NCBI GenBank assembly: GCA_030765065.1
Contig: CM060987.1
Location: 74,224,557-74,288,556 of the forward strand
Direction of reading: 5' to 3'
From: Deroplatys truncata
Taxonomy: Eukaryota; Arthropoda; Insecta; Mantodea; Mantidae
Length of the DNA: 64,000 nucleotides
Positions 1 through 11,218 of this stretch are shown here, one piece after another; position 1 is the stretch's first letter, and each line of letters opens with the position of its first letter. The notes under the pieces were generated by a model. The model searched no databases. It was not told the DNA's origin and saw only the letters and a list, made by a program, of their open reading frames with translations. The position numbers were made by a program, and so were the translations under genes.

Positions 1-1797
1 TAATTCGTCATAAGGAATATTTTGGAAAATAATCCTAAAAGTCTAATTTTCAACAGTTTCTTATTATAAACTACCTTTAATTTTGTACAGATTTGAATTA
101 CAATTACTTGTAATAGTTCGTAAATTTTTGAAGCGCTTTTGTTCCGATTTCAATCAAATTTGACACGTTGGAAAAAATGCCTTCAAACTTCTATAAAACT
201 TCAACTCCAGCCCAACGTTTCTCCTAAACTTTACAACTATTTATGAGGTCTTTACTTCAATTCTGTAGGATTTGAGCTAGTTTGAAATGCTTAAAGAAAT
301 GTACTTCGATTTCGGCAAAATGTATAAATATCCTTACGCGTAAAATTTCGACTCCATACGTGCAGCGGTTCAAGAGTTGTTTCATTAATGTGGACGAATG
401 AAGAAATAAATATATGCTAATAGGTGCCCTGCAGAAGCAAACGTACGAAAAATGGAAGTCGGATAAATATCAAGTTTGATAATTAAGTCATAACTTTTTA
501 TGTGCAAATTTTCTTTTGGGTATTTAAAAATGGCTGTAGTGATTTTTCATTATAGTACACGCCCTAGCCAAATTGGGGAGGCAGGACGGGTGGCGCCCGC
601 CTTAGAATTTATTTGCCCGACCTAGCTTCGAATCATAAGCTAAAATAATCGATTCAAAATAGAAAAAATGAAAACCATAACGGTAATTATGGCCCTGAAA
701 GTATCGAATGCATTTACAGTTTTTAACCTTCCCACACTGTTATTACCGCCGCTTCCACATCGAGTATACAGGGCAAGAAATACGAAAGCTTTGCTCTGTT
801 GTGTTGTTTCCAATAATTCACCCCTACCTTGGTGTATCTCCTTACCCTGGTCGCGTTGAGTAGCACACAAAGTGTGAACAGAAAATTGACCCGCAGTGGA
901 AACGAGGACTCTTACACCATGCCATTAAGGTATGTTCATTAGTTAATTATTGTCACAGCAGTACAAGGAAGATGACCGCTTTATCGCTAATCAAAATGAG
1001 GCATGATCACAGCAATGTTGATAAACGATATAGCGGTCTTTTCCCCGGAGATTTTTAAAGGCAGTTAGAAAGGCTATTATTTTATTACGTAGATCCGGTT
1101 TTTTTTTATTATAGTATACGACTATTATTTCTTATTCTCTTCGATCTAAACTGCAATTATCCGAGATTCGTCGTAAGCTGCTTGAAAATTCTTTTTTCAT
1201 CCACTACCGGCAGTAATTTGGCTACGGTGAGAGATATTTTGTATCAAATATAAAATTCATGAATAGTACCCGAATAACGCACTTGTCAAAATCATCAGAG
1301 CCGGGGACAGTTTAGTTGATTCTCGGTTTTTACCGGGCGTAGTGAATAAAGTATTCATACCTTTACGTTGAAAACAGGAACACTAACACATGCACAGCAC
1401 GCTTATAAAAACTGATATGTTCTCCTCTAAGCGGAAACTTCTATAATAACAACACGTGCTACTTTCGCAGTTTGCAATAAGTAACACGCCAAGCTTGCTG
1501 ATATTGTGTTTCTAGTGATTGGGAAAGATATGGTGTGAGATCTGGAACACTTTTAGCAGTATAATTTACAATCCTTACGGCGGTTGCCCACCAGATGAAC
1601 AAATCGCAAACACAAGCGGAACACGTCCTAACTCAATACATTACACATTAATACTTGCTCCTGTCTGTTTGGTGGAAAACCACTCTTCCTGGCAGAGGTC
1701 CATATACTTAAGAAGTTTTATAATGGTTGAGTTGACGTGTAGTGAGCAATAGTGACGTAAAAGTTTATCCATAAGTTTTCTAAAACATGGACAATAT
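1..1797. other. AT-rich intergenic stretch, no gene recognised
   Basis: No domain, splice-bounded exon or clear repeat end could be recognised here. The small open frames (for example 77 codons from 1519) have no motif and no compositional support. A GC-richer patch at about 560-600 resembles transposon or exon debris but cannot be assigned. Confidence 0.5.
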
Positions 1798-1846
1798 TGT
1801 GACGCACCGGCTGCATCTAGAGTGCTGCAAGATTGAGTGTATTATA
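1798..1846 (+). repeat. Promoter-like repeat copy 1, segment 1
   Basis: The start of this segment (gtgacgcaccggct) matches the start of the second copy at about 45592 (atgacgcagcggct). The copy is then broken by the transposon at 1847-3265 and resumes at 3266. Assignment rests on short alignable blocks and on the order of the three segments, so the exact left edge is approximate. Confidence 0.45.
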
Positions 1847-2424
1847 CTCGGCGCCAATCAAGAAGGTGATTGACAGTTACTAAGCACGTGGCGGAAAGCT
1901 TTAAATGAATGGGAGGGGATGAATACGTCACAGCGGTCGTCATAGCAACCATTTGAAGGACCAATTAGAACTAAGACGTTTCCATAGTAACGATAGACGC
2001 AAATGCCTTGTTGCGATATCGTAACACGTGATTGGCATGACGTGCTGGGCGAGCGACCGTTGCAGTAAACATGAACTGCAGTCTTATCTTCTGCTGTCGC
2101 TGCAGTTATAAACAATGTCCTCCTTTTAGCCTCAGCTTGCTTATGTTTTTGTATCAGTTTAGAGATTAACTGCGTACTGAAAAGTTCTTTTGCATCGTCT
2201 TATTTGTATGGCATTTGCCTTGTGTTACGTGTGTTTGAGTCCGTGTATTTGTGCGTGCGTGTGTTGTGTGAGCATTTATAATTATGTTAACACGTTTAAG
2301 GGATATTTAATAATGTTCAAAAATAGTGACAAAGAAGCGCAGCCAAACGAAAAACTGAGCGCACTCGGGAACCGAATTAAACTGTATTTGGTAAAAGTAT
2401 CCCAATTAAAGGACAGGCGCGGGA

Positions 2425-2983
2425 AATAATATGCTCTGTGAGAGAATATTTCAAAGAGGAGAAAATAATTAGGTGGCTTGTTCGCCGCAATATACCTACC
2501 GATGAAGGAAGGACTGAAGAAAAGTGAGCTACTGGAACTTGTGAAAGCAAACTAACCGCGGTTTCCAAGTTATGTAGTCGATGGCATCGCTGCAGAACAT
2601 GGTCACAAAATAGTTAGGCTTCCCCCTTATCGCTGTCATTTTAACTCGATTGAATTAACTTTGGCGACATAAAGGGTTATGTTGGGCGAAACAATAAAGG
2701 TTTCACTGTGTCGTCAGTAATAAAGCTTACAGAAGAGGCACTAACAGCAGTAAAAGCTGAAAACTGGGAAAAAAAGCGGCGACTAATACAAAGGGCATAA
2801 GTGCAGCTTGGGAAAATGAAGGAGTTTTAGAAGAAACTATAGAACAGCTTGTCATTTCCGTGGGGAATTCTAGCAGCTCTTCATATTATGATGACGACGA
2901 CGGTGGCAACATTGTCTATCAAACGAGCAGCAACAGCAGCGATGCAAGCGATTCGGAAATCTGGCATTTTTTTCGATTAGAAT
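2425..2983 (+). pseudogene. Broken DDE_3-type transposase, catalytic core deleted
   Basis: The plus strand near 2425-2545 reads as a helical amino-terminal segment (EYFKEEK, RRNIPTDEG). From about 2608 it jumps straight to a typical carboxy end: LPPYRCHFNSIEL, whose glutamate corresponds to the last catalytic acid of this family, then KGYVGRNN, LTEEALTAV and ENWEK. It ends in an acidic, serine-rich tail before a stop near 2981. At least two frame changes break it, and the region that should carry the first two catalytic aspartates is absent. The family resemblance (IS630/Tc1/mariner DDE_3 endonuclease-like proteins common in arthropod genomes) is from recalled motif layout, not from a search. 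It cannot be functional. Confidence 0.6.
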
Positions 2984-3197
2984 AAGCATCAATATTTCAC
3001 AGGTATGTCTCTTCTGTTAACGCATATTTTTACACTGATATATTCTTGCATTTTCTGTCCTCTGCACGTAGATTCATTATTTTACAATTGTCTTCATATA
3101 TGAATATAAATAATACCCGTTCTACAATGCAGGTGCAACTCAGTCGCCTTCGACACAGTTCTAGTTCGCTCTCCACGTGGTCGCGATGAGTGGCAAC

Positions 3198-3205
<8 letters not shown>

Positions 3206-3229
<24 letters not shown>
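3206..3229. repeat. (CT)n microsatellite
   Basis: Uninterrupted CT dinucleotides, about 12 units, inside the right part of the 1847-3265 transposon. On the minus strand it makes an Arg-Glu run that inflates a spurious reading frame. Confidence 0.9.
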
Positions 3230-3265
3230 CGCGAAATGTCAATCGCCTTCTTGATTGGCGCCGAG

Positions 3266-3530
3266 TACAGTTACGGCTCGAGTTTATCGGGAAGGCGCCG
3301 ACCGGCTGTCCGGTAAGAGGTAAGCCGAAAGGATGGCGCTCTCACCCAGCGTAAACACCAGAAGCGTTATCTAGATATAACGAGATTGTTTTGAAACGTT
3401 GTTTCTCCCCTCCCGAATTCTAGAAGTCTGGAAAATTCCAACGGCTAAAATTATAGCGAGCGTTCTTGCGAATGGAGTGAGGTAGTGAGTTGCAGGTTGC
3501 GTTTCTGATGCGACATCAAGTACGGTTCTA
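3266..3530 (+). repeat. Promoter-like repeat copy 1, segment 2 (heat-shock-element region)
   Basis: This block aligns with 45620-45870: shared pieces include gcgtaaacac, ttctagaa, tggaaaatt, gcgag-gttct-gcga, gagttgc and gcgacatcaa. It keeps heat-shock-type pentamers: aTTCt-aGAAg at 3417-3426 and gGAAa-aTTCc at 3430-3439, plus tGAAa and tTTCt spaced one pentamer apart at 3392-3406. The TATA position is degraded (ttatagcgag here against tatataagcgag in copy 2). The segment ends where a Tc1-like element inserted at 3531. Confidence 0.55.
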
Positions 3531-4666
3531 CCTAGTAGGAGCATAAATATGTTACCCAACATTGCAAGTTGTACAGAGGCAAGTGAGATGGCAAGCATGT
3601 GAATGAAGACCGGTGCTTCATGCATTCAGTCTTCCAACTGCCATAGTGTGTTTTACAATTATGGAATGGGGCGAAAGAGAAAATCGAATAGCTGTTATTC
3701 CTCTATACAAAGTAGCAATAACTCATTAGAGCAATGGCGGCCAGACTACGTCGAAATTCTGTACGAAAGCAAAAAATCTTTGCCCGTGAATTGAAGGTTT
3801 CTAGACACAGCATACAACGAGTTCTACGGGATGACCTGGGAGTGAAGGCATATTATAGACGAATGGATACTTTCTCACTCTTGAACTGAAGAAAAAGAGG
3901 ATGCAGAAATCAAAGGCATTCATAAAGCGTTACGCTAATGATCAACACAGGACAATTCTTTTCACCGATGAGAAGCTATTTGACGTGGAAGAATGCTTTA
4001 ACCGAGTGCTAAACCTATCGGACGTATGCCAAGAATGCAACTATGGCTCGAGAAGTCGCTCCTCAAATCCAGAGAACCTACCATCCACAGTCTATTATGG
4101 TATGGTAGGGAGTAAGTTTCACAATTTTTGTGAAAAGGTGTGTCAAAACATCAGCAAAAGTTTACGATGAAACAGTACTTGGCCCAATTTTTCAGCAGCT
4201 TAACACACAATTGTTTCATGGATCGAATTGTACATATCAACAGGACTCAGCCCTGCACATGGAGCAAAGGCCACTCATAGCTGGTTGCGCGACAGTATTC
4301 CCGACTTCATTTCATATAGCCTGCTGCGAGTTCTCAATTAAATCCCCTTGATTACAGTCCGTGGAATGAACTTCAGAGAAAAGTGCGCAGCAAGAGGCAT
4401 CGCAATATTGATAGTTTAAAGGGTGCTATAATGAAAGAAGCGAAGGCAATTCCTTTGAAGATTATTCGTTCCAGCGTTGATGCATGGCCAGGAAGATTGA
4501 GAGCCTGTATTAGGGCTCGAGGTGCACATTTTGAAACCTAAATGTTGTAAGTACGTAATTCTGGAAACTACGTACTTCATTTTTTTCGTCAAAGATTTGA
4601 GCTAAAAATGTTTTAAACTATACTTTTCCATGTTAAACTTTTAACAGTATTTATGCCCCTACTAGG
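3531..4666 (+). mobile_element. Tc1-like DNA transposon, decayed
   Basis: Inverted ends of about 24 bp are visible: cctagtaggagcataaata at the left and its reverse complement (tatttatgcccctactagg) ending at 4666. The left flank is TA; the right flank is now CA, consistent with a point change in the duplicated TA. Length 1.14 kb. The plus-strand interior encodes a broken DDE transposase. The element sits inside the promoter-like repeat, so it is younger than that repeat. Confidence 0.7.
3735..4541 (+). pseudogene. Tc1-like DDE transposase pseudogene
   Basis: Near 3745-3840 a frame gives an amino-terminal helix-turn-helix type stretch (KQKIFARELKVSRHSIQRVL). From 3901 a second frame gives ILFTDEKLFDVEECFNR, with the first catalytic aspartate in TDEK. 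Around 4130-4270 come ETVLGPIF and YQQDSALH, with the second catalytic aspartate in QQDSA. A third frame (about 4348-4541) gives the carboxy end DYSPWNELQRKV...RHRNIDSLK and WPGRLRACIRARGAHFE before the natural stop at 4539-4541. Several frameshifts separate these parts, and the third catalytic acid lies in a damaged stretch. The order of motifs is that of Tc1/mariner-superfamily DDE transposases. Inactive. Confidence 0.7.
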
Positions 4667-4918
4667 CACAAGTGAGTTTATGACGCACAGTGGATGCTGC
4701 TTCTGCAAGATTAGAGACGTCTTGTGACCGATTCCCCAGCGAGTGAATCACCCGAAGAAGAGGTTGCTTCGCGCGTTTCATCATGCGGCGACGTCGCAAA
4801 GAAAAGTGAAGTGACAAGGAAATTTGAACTAGATCACATTAGTGAAGTGACAGTGAAAACTCGGTGAAGGGAGAGTGAGAACTGAACAAAGTGAATTTAA
4901 GTATTATACTGCATAAAG
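4667..4918 (+). repeat. Promoter-like repeat copy 1, segment 3 (GTGAA-rich leader)
   Basis: Shares ordered blocks with 45960-46260: ccgattc-cc-agcgag, gaagtga, ttgaactaga, agtgaagtga, gacagtgaaaact against gacagtgagaact, and a closing cagtat/agtatt-attgc block. Repeated GTGAA/GTGAC words make an A-rich, weakly structured leader. No open frame of a recognisable protein follows. Confidence 0.5.
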
Positions 4919-6627
4919 TTTTTGGTATGCTCAGTGTTGGTTTTGTGAAAAGGTTGATTTTGTGTAATATAGCATTCTGTTGTAAAATGAACCTACTAAT
5001 CTGAAGAAACAATTTTTGAAACCTAGTATAGTAATACTCCCCATTCCAATATTTGCAGATGAAGCACGGTTGGGCAAGGAAAGATAGCTCATCAGTTCAT
5101 CACATACATTTGAAAAATTTAAGCAAGAAGAATTAACCGATCAAAGAAATAATTTCGAGAATATCCAAAGCTGAGTAATAATCTTCATTTCAGGATGCAT
5201 GGTATAAGCAGTTTAAGTGGTTTCAAACTGTGAAAAGAAATTGAAGTTGCTCTAGGGTACAGAGAAAATAAAGTTATGCATTTTCTTTTTCATGTTGAAA
5301 GCATTGTATTTACGTCCGTAAACTATGAAAGTAGCAGTTCCTCATTTTGTTAGTCAGATATTTGACTACCGAAACAAGAAACATCTCACTGTGTTTTGCT
5401 CAATGCATTTAGTCTTCCGACTTATGTGGCATAATTGCTAGCTTTGCACTGCTTCCTCTAGCTTGGCAGTCATCATAGGCCGCATGAAGTTTATGTACAC
5501 TTTTATATTGTGCCATTGATATTGCTGAGGTTTGAAAGTGAGAAACACTCTTAAGTAGAACAAATACGCCAGTAGTAATTCTATGAGGGTTCTAATTTTT
5601 GACACATGTACGAATATAAAATCCCTGTCCCTCTACAGACATGACCTGGCTATAGCCCTGGCATGATATATATGCCAAGATAAATAACATGTGCGTAAGG
5701 TTTTAATAGCTCATGAAATCCTCCATACCTTCAAATTTTTTCTATCTAGAAAACTCTAAAATGTATGCAAAACTCTTGTGCAAGAAGTATGTAGAACTCA
5801 TTAAAACATACATTAAATGCTAAGTAACTTTTTTGTGAGATTAAATATTTGCTGTTGTTCATTTGAATGAACCAGTATTCCAAGCAATACACTCAGAAAT
5901 GTTAAGCAACTCTTCTGTCTCTTATCAGCTCAAAGAGTATGTATTATCAAGACTTACATATTCAAATTGCTTTTAACAGTTCCATCGTGCTTGCCTGTGC
6001 CTTTGTACCTATATCAACGTTAGTATTGAAACCATCTTTGTGTGTGAATAGTTGTCATGTTAGTACTTACAAAAATGAAAATAATTTGTAGAAGTATATT
6101 GAAAATAAATTTCAATGGGTGGAGAGTCATGATATTTGTTACTCATCAGATAATTCCTGTCATATTAACAACAGCATTTTGTATGAGGATTACATATTCT
6201 AAGTTTCAGAACACCAAACAAAATGGGGGGGGGGAGAAAGAAAAACTTTGGTGCGGAATCTTGCATATTGCTGTAGCTGGTAGGGCAAACCACCATTTTG
6301 TAGGCTGCCTATGACTAATGAACTAGCCATCATACTACGCATGAAACTCTTTATAAGCGATTAAAGACATGAGCACAGAATCGTAACACGATGGTACTTG
6401 TGAATCCAGAACGGCAACATTTCATGATGAATAGGGGCATGTACTAGTTTAATTAACTGTCTTTGCTATCGGTATTCATATCGAAAATAATTAAACATAT
6501 AATAACATGAACAAATATAATTTCGAATATCATCAGTTTGCTGCAAAACAAAATATGACTGAAAGAAACATTTAACTTTGTACATTCTCCATCTTTATTG
6601 CTACATATTTTAGTGGATTTTAAGTGT
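4919..6627. other. AT-rich intergenic stretch, no gene recognised
   Basis: No domain motifs, transposon ends or tandem repeats stand out. The open frame at 6057-6314 contains a GGGEKEK stretch from a G tract and has no other support. Confidence 0.5.
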
Positions 6628-7589
6628 TGGTTCACAACAGCCCGAAAACGATAACCAAAACGGAAACAGAACGGGAAGCAATGCAACATAAGATTTTGGT
6701 TCACAACAACCCGGTAACGAGAACGGTAGTTCATATCGATGACAAAGTGGAAAGTCGATTTTGCGCATTGGGAATTTATTTGTTTTTAACTGACCAATGC
6801 TATTTTTTCATCTACTTCCAATTCATCCAACATAATGCGGGAGAGCCAACCTCAAAGTTCGACAGAGTAAACATTATCTAAATGCATATTCTAGTCGTAC
6901 CAAGCTTTCATTCCTGTATTTAATGGCATACATTAAAGTATATTTTTCTTTGTTAATTTCCACCTGATTTTGCCATTCCTTATAGTTTTTGCCATTGTTT
7001 CTGAGGCAATAGCCAGTTTTGAGTTGCATATAAATAAACTACAGGTGACCCTTTCACTAGGAGAACCATCGCATGGTGGATTTGCGGATGTTAGGATCTG
7101 AGCACAGCCAGCTTTAAGGAAGTCGACGGTTTGGCAACTCAGCCCGAACTTCAACTAGTCGGCTGGGACAACGCATTGAACATTTATTTATTGCTTGCCT
7201 TTTGTATACGTTACGTATAGGAACTGAAATGTTTGGTGACATATTTAGTAGTTCGCAATAGCACACCGCAACTAAATGGTAATCATCATTGACTTTCGCT
7301 CTACCTTACGCCTAATGCGTTTATTACCACTCATTAATCCTTTAATGCAATAACCTCGTAATACGGTAATACAATCATGAATATTAATATATCTACAAGG
7401 ATAATTGAGTAAATTCAGTTTCCTTAGAAATTTACTTAAGTTGTATCCCATTTGCTTAAGATTGAGATATTGGGTACAGCAAATAATACATATAATTTCT
7501 CATTTTCAGAACTACTGAATTGTTTTGTCAGATCTGAGGATTGAAGGAAAAGGATTAAAGGTTATTAAAAATAAAGAATAATAACTTTT

Positions 7590-8330
7590 AGACATCGTTT
7601 TATTTACATGTTTATACGACTGGATTAAATAACATCACTTCACTTTCTCTTAAATACAGACAACTTCCTTAATTTGAGTTAAGGCTGGTTATATTGCATA
7701 ATTTAAATTATTGTTGTAATTGTTTAACAGCGTAGCAGCTAGTCATACACGAGTTACCACAAAAGCAAAAAGCATTTAAAAATTATAGGATAGGAAGTAA
7801 CAACACATTCTTCTCTCAGGAGACTTGTTTTGAGCTTCTCCGTGGAGAAGGCTGACATAACCTCAGCTTAAAGGTAAAGCCTCAACATCATGATTTGGAA
7901 AATATGAGATTATAACAAATAAGGATAAATGCCTTTTAAAATATGTTGTGTTTTATCTGCATACGACATTTCACTTCCTCTGAAATACAAGCAACTTCCT
8001 TCTTTTGACTGAGATATGCATGCGATTCATTGTATCATTTAAATGTTTTCTCTAGTTTAACGGTATGTTGGCAAGGAAATTTACTATCAAGTCATATATA
8101 GTGCTAAATGAATTACCACAAAACCAAACATCATCAAGAAAAAACCAGAGAGCAGGGTTGGCGGAGAAATGTTTCCAAACATCTATAAACAACAGTTTTT
8201 GGTTTGGAACTCTCAGAAAAATATTTTCAAACTTTTCTGTTAAGAAAGCTGGCATTATACTCCAAGCTAAATGTCAAAGCCTTAACACGTTGTTGATGGA
8301 GCTGTTAAGCCTCATCTGTTAAGACTAAAG
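7590..8330. repeat. Diverged direct duplication inside the P-type element
   Basis: Two blocks, about 7590-7900 and 7945-8330, share ordered words: catacgac, cttcactt-ctcttaaatacagacaacttcctt against cacttcctctgaaatacaagcaacttcctt, then gagttaccacaaaa against gaattaccacaaaa, then aaagcctcaaca against aaagccttaaca. Divergence is high, so it is old. No coding content was seen in either block. Confidence 0.4.
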
Positions 8331-9250
8331 TATATGCTGTCACATCTGCTGGATTTTACAACTTCAGTGCAATGACTGCAGGATAACAATATTTCAGCCT
8401 TACGTGTCATATAACCAGCTACATACCAGACAAAAGCTGGAGCAGTATTTACCAAACAACTACTTTCTGTGGTATGAAGACAGAGTTCTTCAAACTCATT
8501 ATTTCCAACAAATTCATAAATATCTTGTTTATCACCAGTAACTGCGGGTTGAAACAGTTCATTCAAAATTTGAGGACAAAAATTTACATTACCATAGTGA
8601 GAAGAATGTAATCCTAGCAAACTCTTTACTCTGATCTTTTTCTCTAATTCCTTTACTTGTGTAAACGACACATGCTAATTGGCACCAGACAGTTGTCTAT
8701 ATAAACCAAATCTCCCCTCAAGATCATCATTTTGAAACTTTGCAGTCAATATGTACCGAAGTTCAAAATGCATATGACAAAAGCTTATTAATTCAATGAG
8801 TGCCTCAGTGCTATGGGACAGTGCTTTGTGCGTTTCCCTTGTGAGCGAGGATGATCTCTCATTTAGCAGTTCCCATTTTTAAGCCACTGTAAAAATGTCC
8901 TTGGATACTGAACCATTATTCACAATTCCATAGTTTACTATCTGATTCATCAGTGAGTTTAAGATATAAACTTCTGTTTACAGAAGTGTCATCACACATG
9001 ATTGTGATAACTCTTAAATTGCATGAAAACATGAAATCTGACACTTGACAGAGTTTTCTCATACAGCTGCTGACCAGAAATACTTTAACTGATACAGAGT
9101 ACACTTTCCTTCATATTGCTGAATGCTGCATATTGCCGAAAGCTTGTACTGTCTTCGCTGCATCGTTACATGACGATTTTGTTTTTTTGCCAAACCAGTA
9201 ACTACTCCACCTTTGTGCTGAAAACTTGGGTTTATATATATCTCGTCCAA
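8312..9250 (-). pseudogene. P-element-type transposase, catalytic and carboxy-terminal part
   Basis: Read on the minus strand from 9250 downwards. MDEIYINPSFQHKGGVVTG holds the first catalytic-type acidic pair of P/THAP9 transposases (DE followed by a KGG turn). Next, IMCDDTSVNRSLYLKLT (about 9000-8930) matches the family's second aspartate region. At 8780-8690 another frame reads YILTAKFQNDDLEGRFGLYRQLSGAN, the LExxFxxxR-type segment near the end of P transposases. Finally AFVWYVAGYMTRKAE with a CSHC pair lies at about 8430-8370, the usual carboxy-terminal GY.ARK-C..C motif. At least four frame changes and stops break it. Family assignment is from motif order. Inactive. Confidence 0.7.
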
Positions 9251-9674
9251 TTGAATATTTACTACCTTTTCCCTTTAAGATAACCTGCTAACCACAGTTT
9301 TTAGTAAATGCAGATTATTTGAATCACTACATGCTGCGACACCAAAAGAAGAAATAAGCTTCTGCAATTGGTTTTCGATGAGGTCAACGAAGCCTATTGT
9401 TCTTATAGCGTAATATTCTGCATGGTACTGTTAAAAAATCATAAAGGCGCAGAGCACCATACTTACAGTATATTTCTTTTTTTTTTCTTTTTATGACACG
9501 CGACTTTTCAAGAGTAGCTATTCACTTAGGAAATCTAACTGAAAACTATTTTCTCTTTCATCTAATCCTGAATTTTCCAGAAATCTAATGCTTTCTCCAA
9601 GTTGTTCCACTAACCTCTACATCATTTTTACTGTCATTTATTACATATCTTATCAGGATATTTTCTAACTGTGA

Positions 9675-9938
9675 TCACCCTGTAACTTTAAGATTTCCGG
9701 GTAAAATCCATTTGAAATCACTGGCACTCACAATAGCTGAGCCTGTACACACTTGGATTACCATATCAGAATTCACTTTTACACTTGCTGCAATTTTAGG
9801 GATATCCTCCACAGATAACTGATAAAAACATACCGCATCACTCAACATCAGATAATTCCACTTATTCACCTCTGAAAGCTTCTGAAGAAAGTTATTAGTA
9901 AATCGCAGAAACCTGTAATAACATCTTCGGTCAGCCAT
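9675..9938 (-). pseudogene. P/THAP transposase, central region
   Basis: This 87-codon minus frame lies between the THAP part and the catalytic part of the same element. It reads NKWNYLMLSDAVCFYQLS, DIPKIAASVKVNSDM and ASDFKWILP, a layout I associate with the linker/amino-terminal domain found after the THAP finger in insect P-like proteins. That association is from memory and is weaker than the THAP and core calls. It starts with ATG at 9938, but this is probably not a real start because the THAP part lies upstream in another frame across the TTC microsatellite. Confidence 0.5.
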
Positions 9939-9941
9939 CCT

Positions 9942-10355
9942 TTATTCTTCTTCTTCTTCTTCTTCTTCTTCTTCTTCTTCTTCTTCTTCTTCTTCTTCTT
10001 CTTCTTCTTCTTCTTCTTCTTCTTCTTCTTCTTTAATGTTCCCCCTTGGGCTGCTTAAATAAGTGGGGAAGTTAGGAAAAATCCGCGGTACGGCTCCAGG
10101 TCGTTTTGGTCGAGCATGTGGGAATTGTTTCTCTTTACCTTCTGAATCATGATTAACATCGTAGATAATTGCATCTTCGATTTCAAAATGCTTTATGCAT
10201 ACTACAGATCCCTTCGTTGGATTCCATTCCCTTCTCGGAATCCGTTTGACCCATATAGGTACTGTATATTTCATTATCAGCAGAAAACTTGAACACAGTT
10301 ACGTAGCTGTTTTTCTCGAATCATAATTACTGTTACAGCCTGGCACATAGCATTT
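9942..10355 (-). pseudogene. THAP zinc-finger domain of the P-type element
   Basis: THAP domains are C2CH zinc fingers that bind the transposon ends or host promoters. On the minus strand from 10351, CYVPGCNSNY supplies the first cysteine pair (C-x4-C). After one frame break comes WVKRIPRREWNPTKG, with the conserved tryptophans, then VVCIKHFEIEDA, supplying the C-x2-H pair and following phenylalanine. AVPRIFPNF is the closing AVPtIF-type motif. All zinc ligands are therefore present, split by a frameshift near 10275-10290. The frame then runs into a poly-glutamate tract made by the TTC microsatellite. Confidence 0.75.
9945..10033. repeat. (TTC)n / (GAA)n microsatellite, about 29 units
   Basis: An almost perfect TTC run. 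On the minus strand it is GAA and encodes a glutamate run fused to the THAP remnant. GAA/TTC runs of this length are prone to expansion and to triplex-like structures; this is general knowledge, not shown here. Confidence 0.95.
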
Positions 10356-11218
10356 ATCAGACACTAAAATAAATAAATAAATATAAAACATGTATTTTTA
10401 TTACAGCAGAAATAAAACCGAAATGGTAAAATCCAAATGATCTAACCATTCATCGTCAAAATTAACCTACAAGTATTAACAGCACATGGGCAACTTTTCG
10501 CCTTTACAAATAATTACCTATACATTATAGGTGTGTGCTATACTTATCATGAAAGCTTTGTACTGTAGATGATGATCACCACTGGCTGTGTTATTTATCC
10601 ACGCTATCCATGAAAACTTTTTTCGTTACATTTTCAATCAAGCATCCCACATGCATCGCATCTCACCTCACTAGGGAGTAGGAAACGAAGCCAGCCGACT
10701 TCACAATGTTGCCAAATTTATCGACTCTGGCTTTCTTAAAACTGACTGTGATCTGAGGTTAGGAAGCACATATGTTACTAACTTCTTCCAGTTTCATGTT
10801 TCAGCTTGCAAGTATAGAGACCACTAGCGGCTGTTTCATGTCATAACCTCGACAGTGAAAAGTCTAATATGCACAATATCGATTAAATATGCCGTGCCCG
10901 AGAATGAGAAAATTAAAACTTGAGCAAGTCTTTTTTTCCGTTCCCGGTGCCGGGAACGCTTCCCGTCGATTGTGAACGCTCCCATTTGAATACATGTATT
11001 TCAACTTTGACATTGTCGTTTTGGTTACTGTTCTCGGTTGTTGCGAACCAGCCTTTAAAAAGTTAATACCAGCATAATCTAAAATGAATAAAAAATGTTC
11101 ATACTATTTTGTAAATATAAATGCAAAACATGTGTTCCAACACAATGCTAATGAAGTTCCTTTAACTTCCATGCACATTAATCACAGTTAATTTTATGTG
11201 GTCCCACCCCATCCTTGT

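Larger units (their letters stand above)
1847..3265 (+). mobile_element. Tc1/mariner-superfamily element with DDE_3-type remnant
   Basis: The ends are inverted copies of about 30 bp (ctcggcgccaatcaagaagg at the left; its reverse complement at 3246-3265). TA dinucleotides flank both sides (1845-1846 and 3266-3267), as expected for Tc1/mariner-type insertion. The interior (plus strand) holds a decayed transposase carboxy end. At 1.42 kb the size is normal for the superfamily, but the central catalytic part is missing, so this copy is non-autonomous. A CT microsatellite (about 3206-3229) lies just inside the right end. Confidence 0.7.
6628..11050 (-). mobile_element. P-type (THAP) DNA transposon, decayed, 4.4 kb
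   Basis: Outer ends are inverted copies: tggttcacaacagcccgaaa at 6628 against the reverse complement of 11017-11050 (tggttcgcaacaaccgagaa), both continuing into ataaccaaaac / gtaaccaaaac. A second inverted match lies further in (7098-7169 against 10690-10757, sharing ctgag-cacag-cagtttaa and gtcggctgg). The minus-strand interior reads THAP finger, central domain and P-transposase core in the right order. An 8-bp target duplication, expected for P elements, was not recognisable at the edges. A direct copy of the end motif (tggttcacaacaacccgg) recurs at 6695. Confidence 0.65.
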
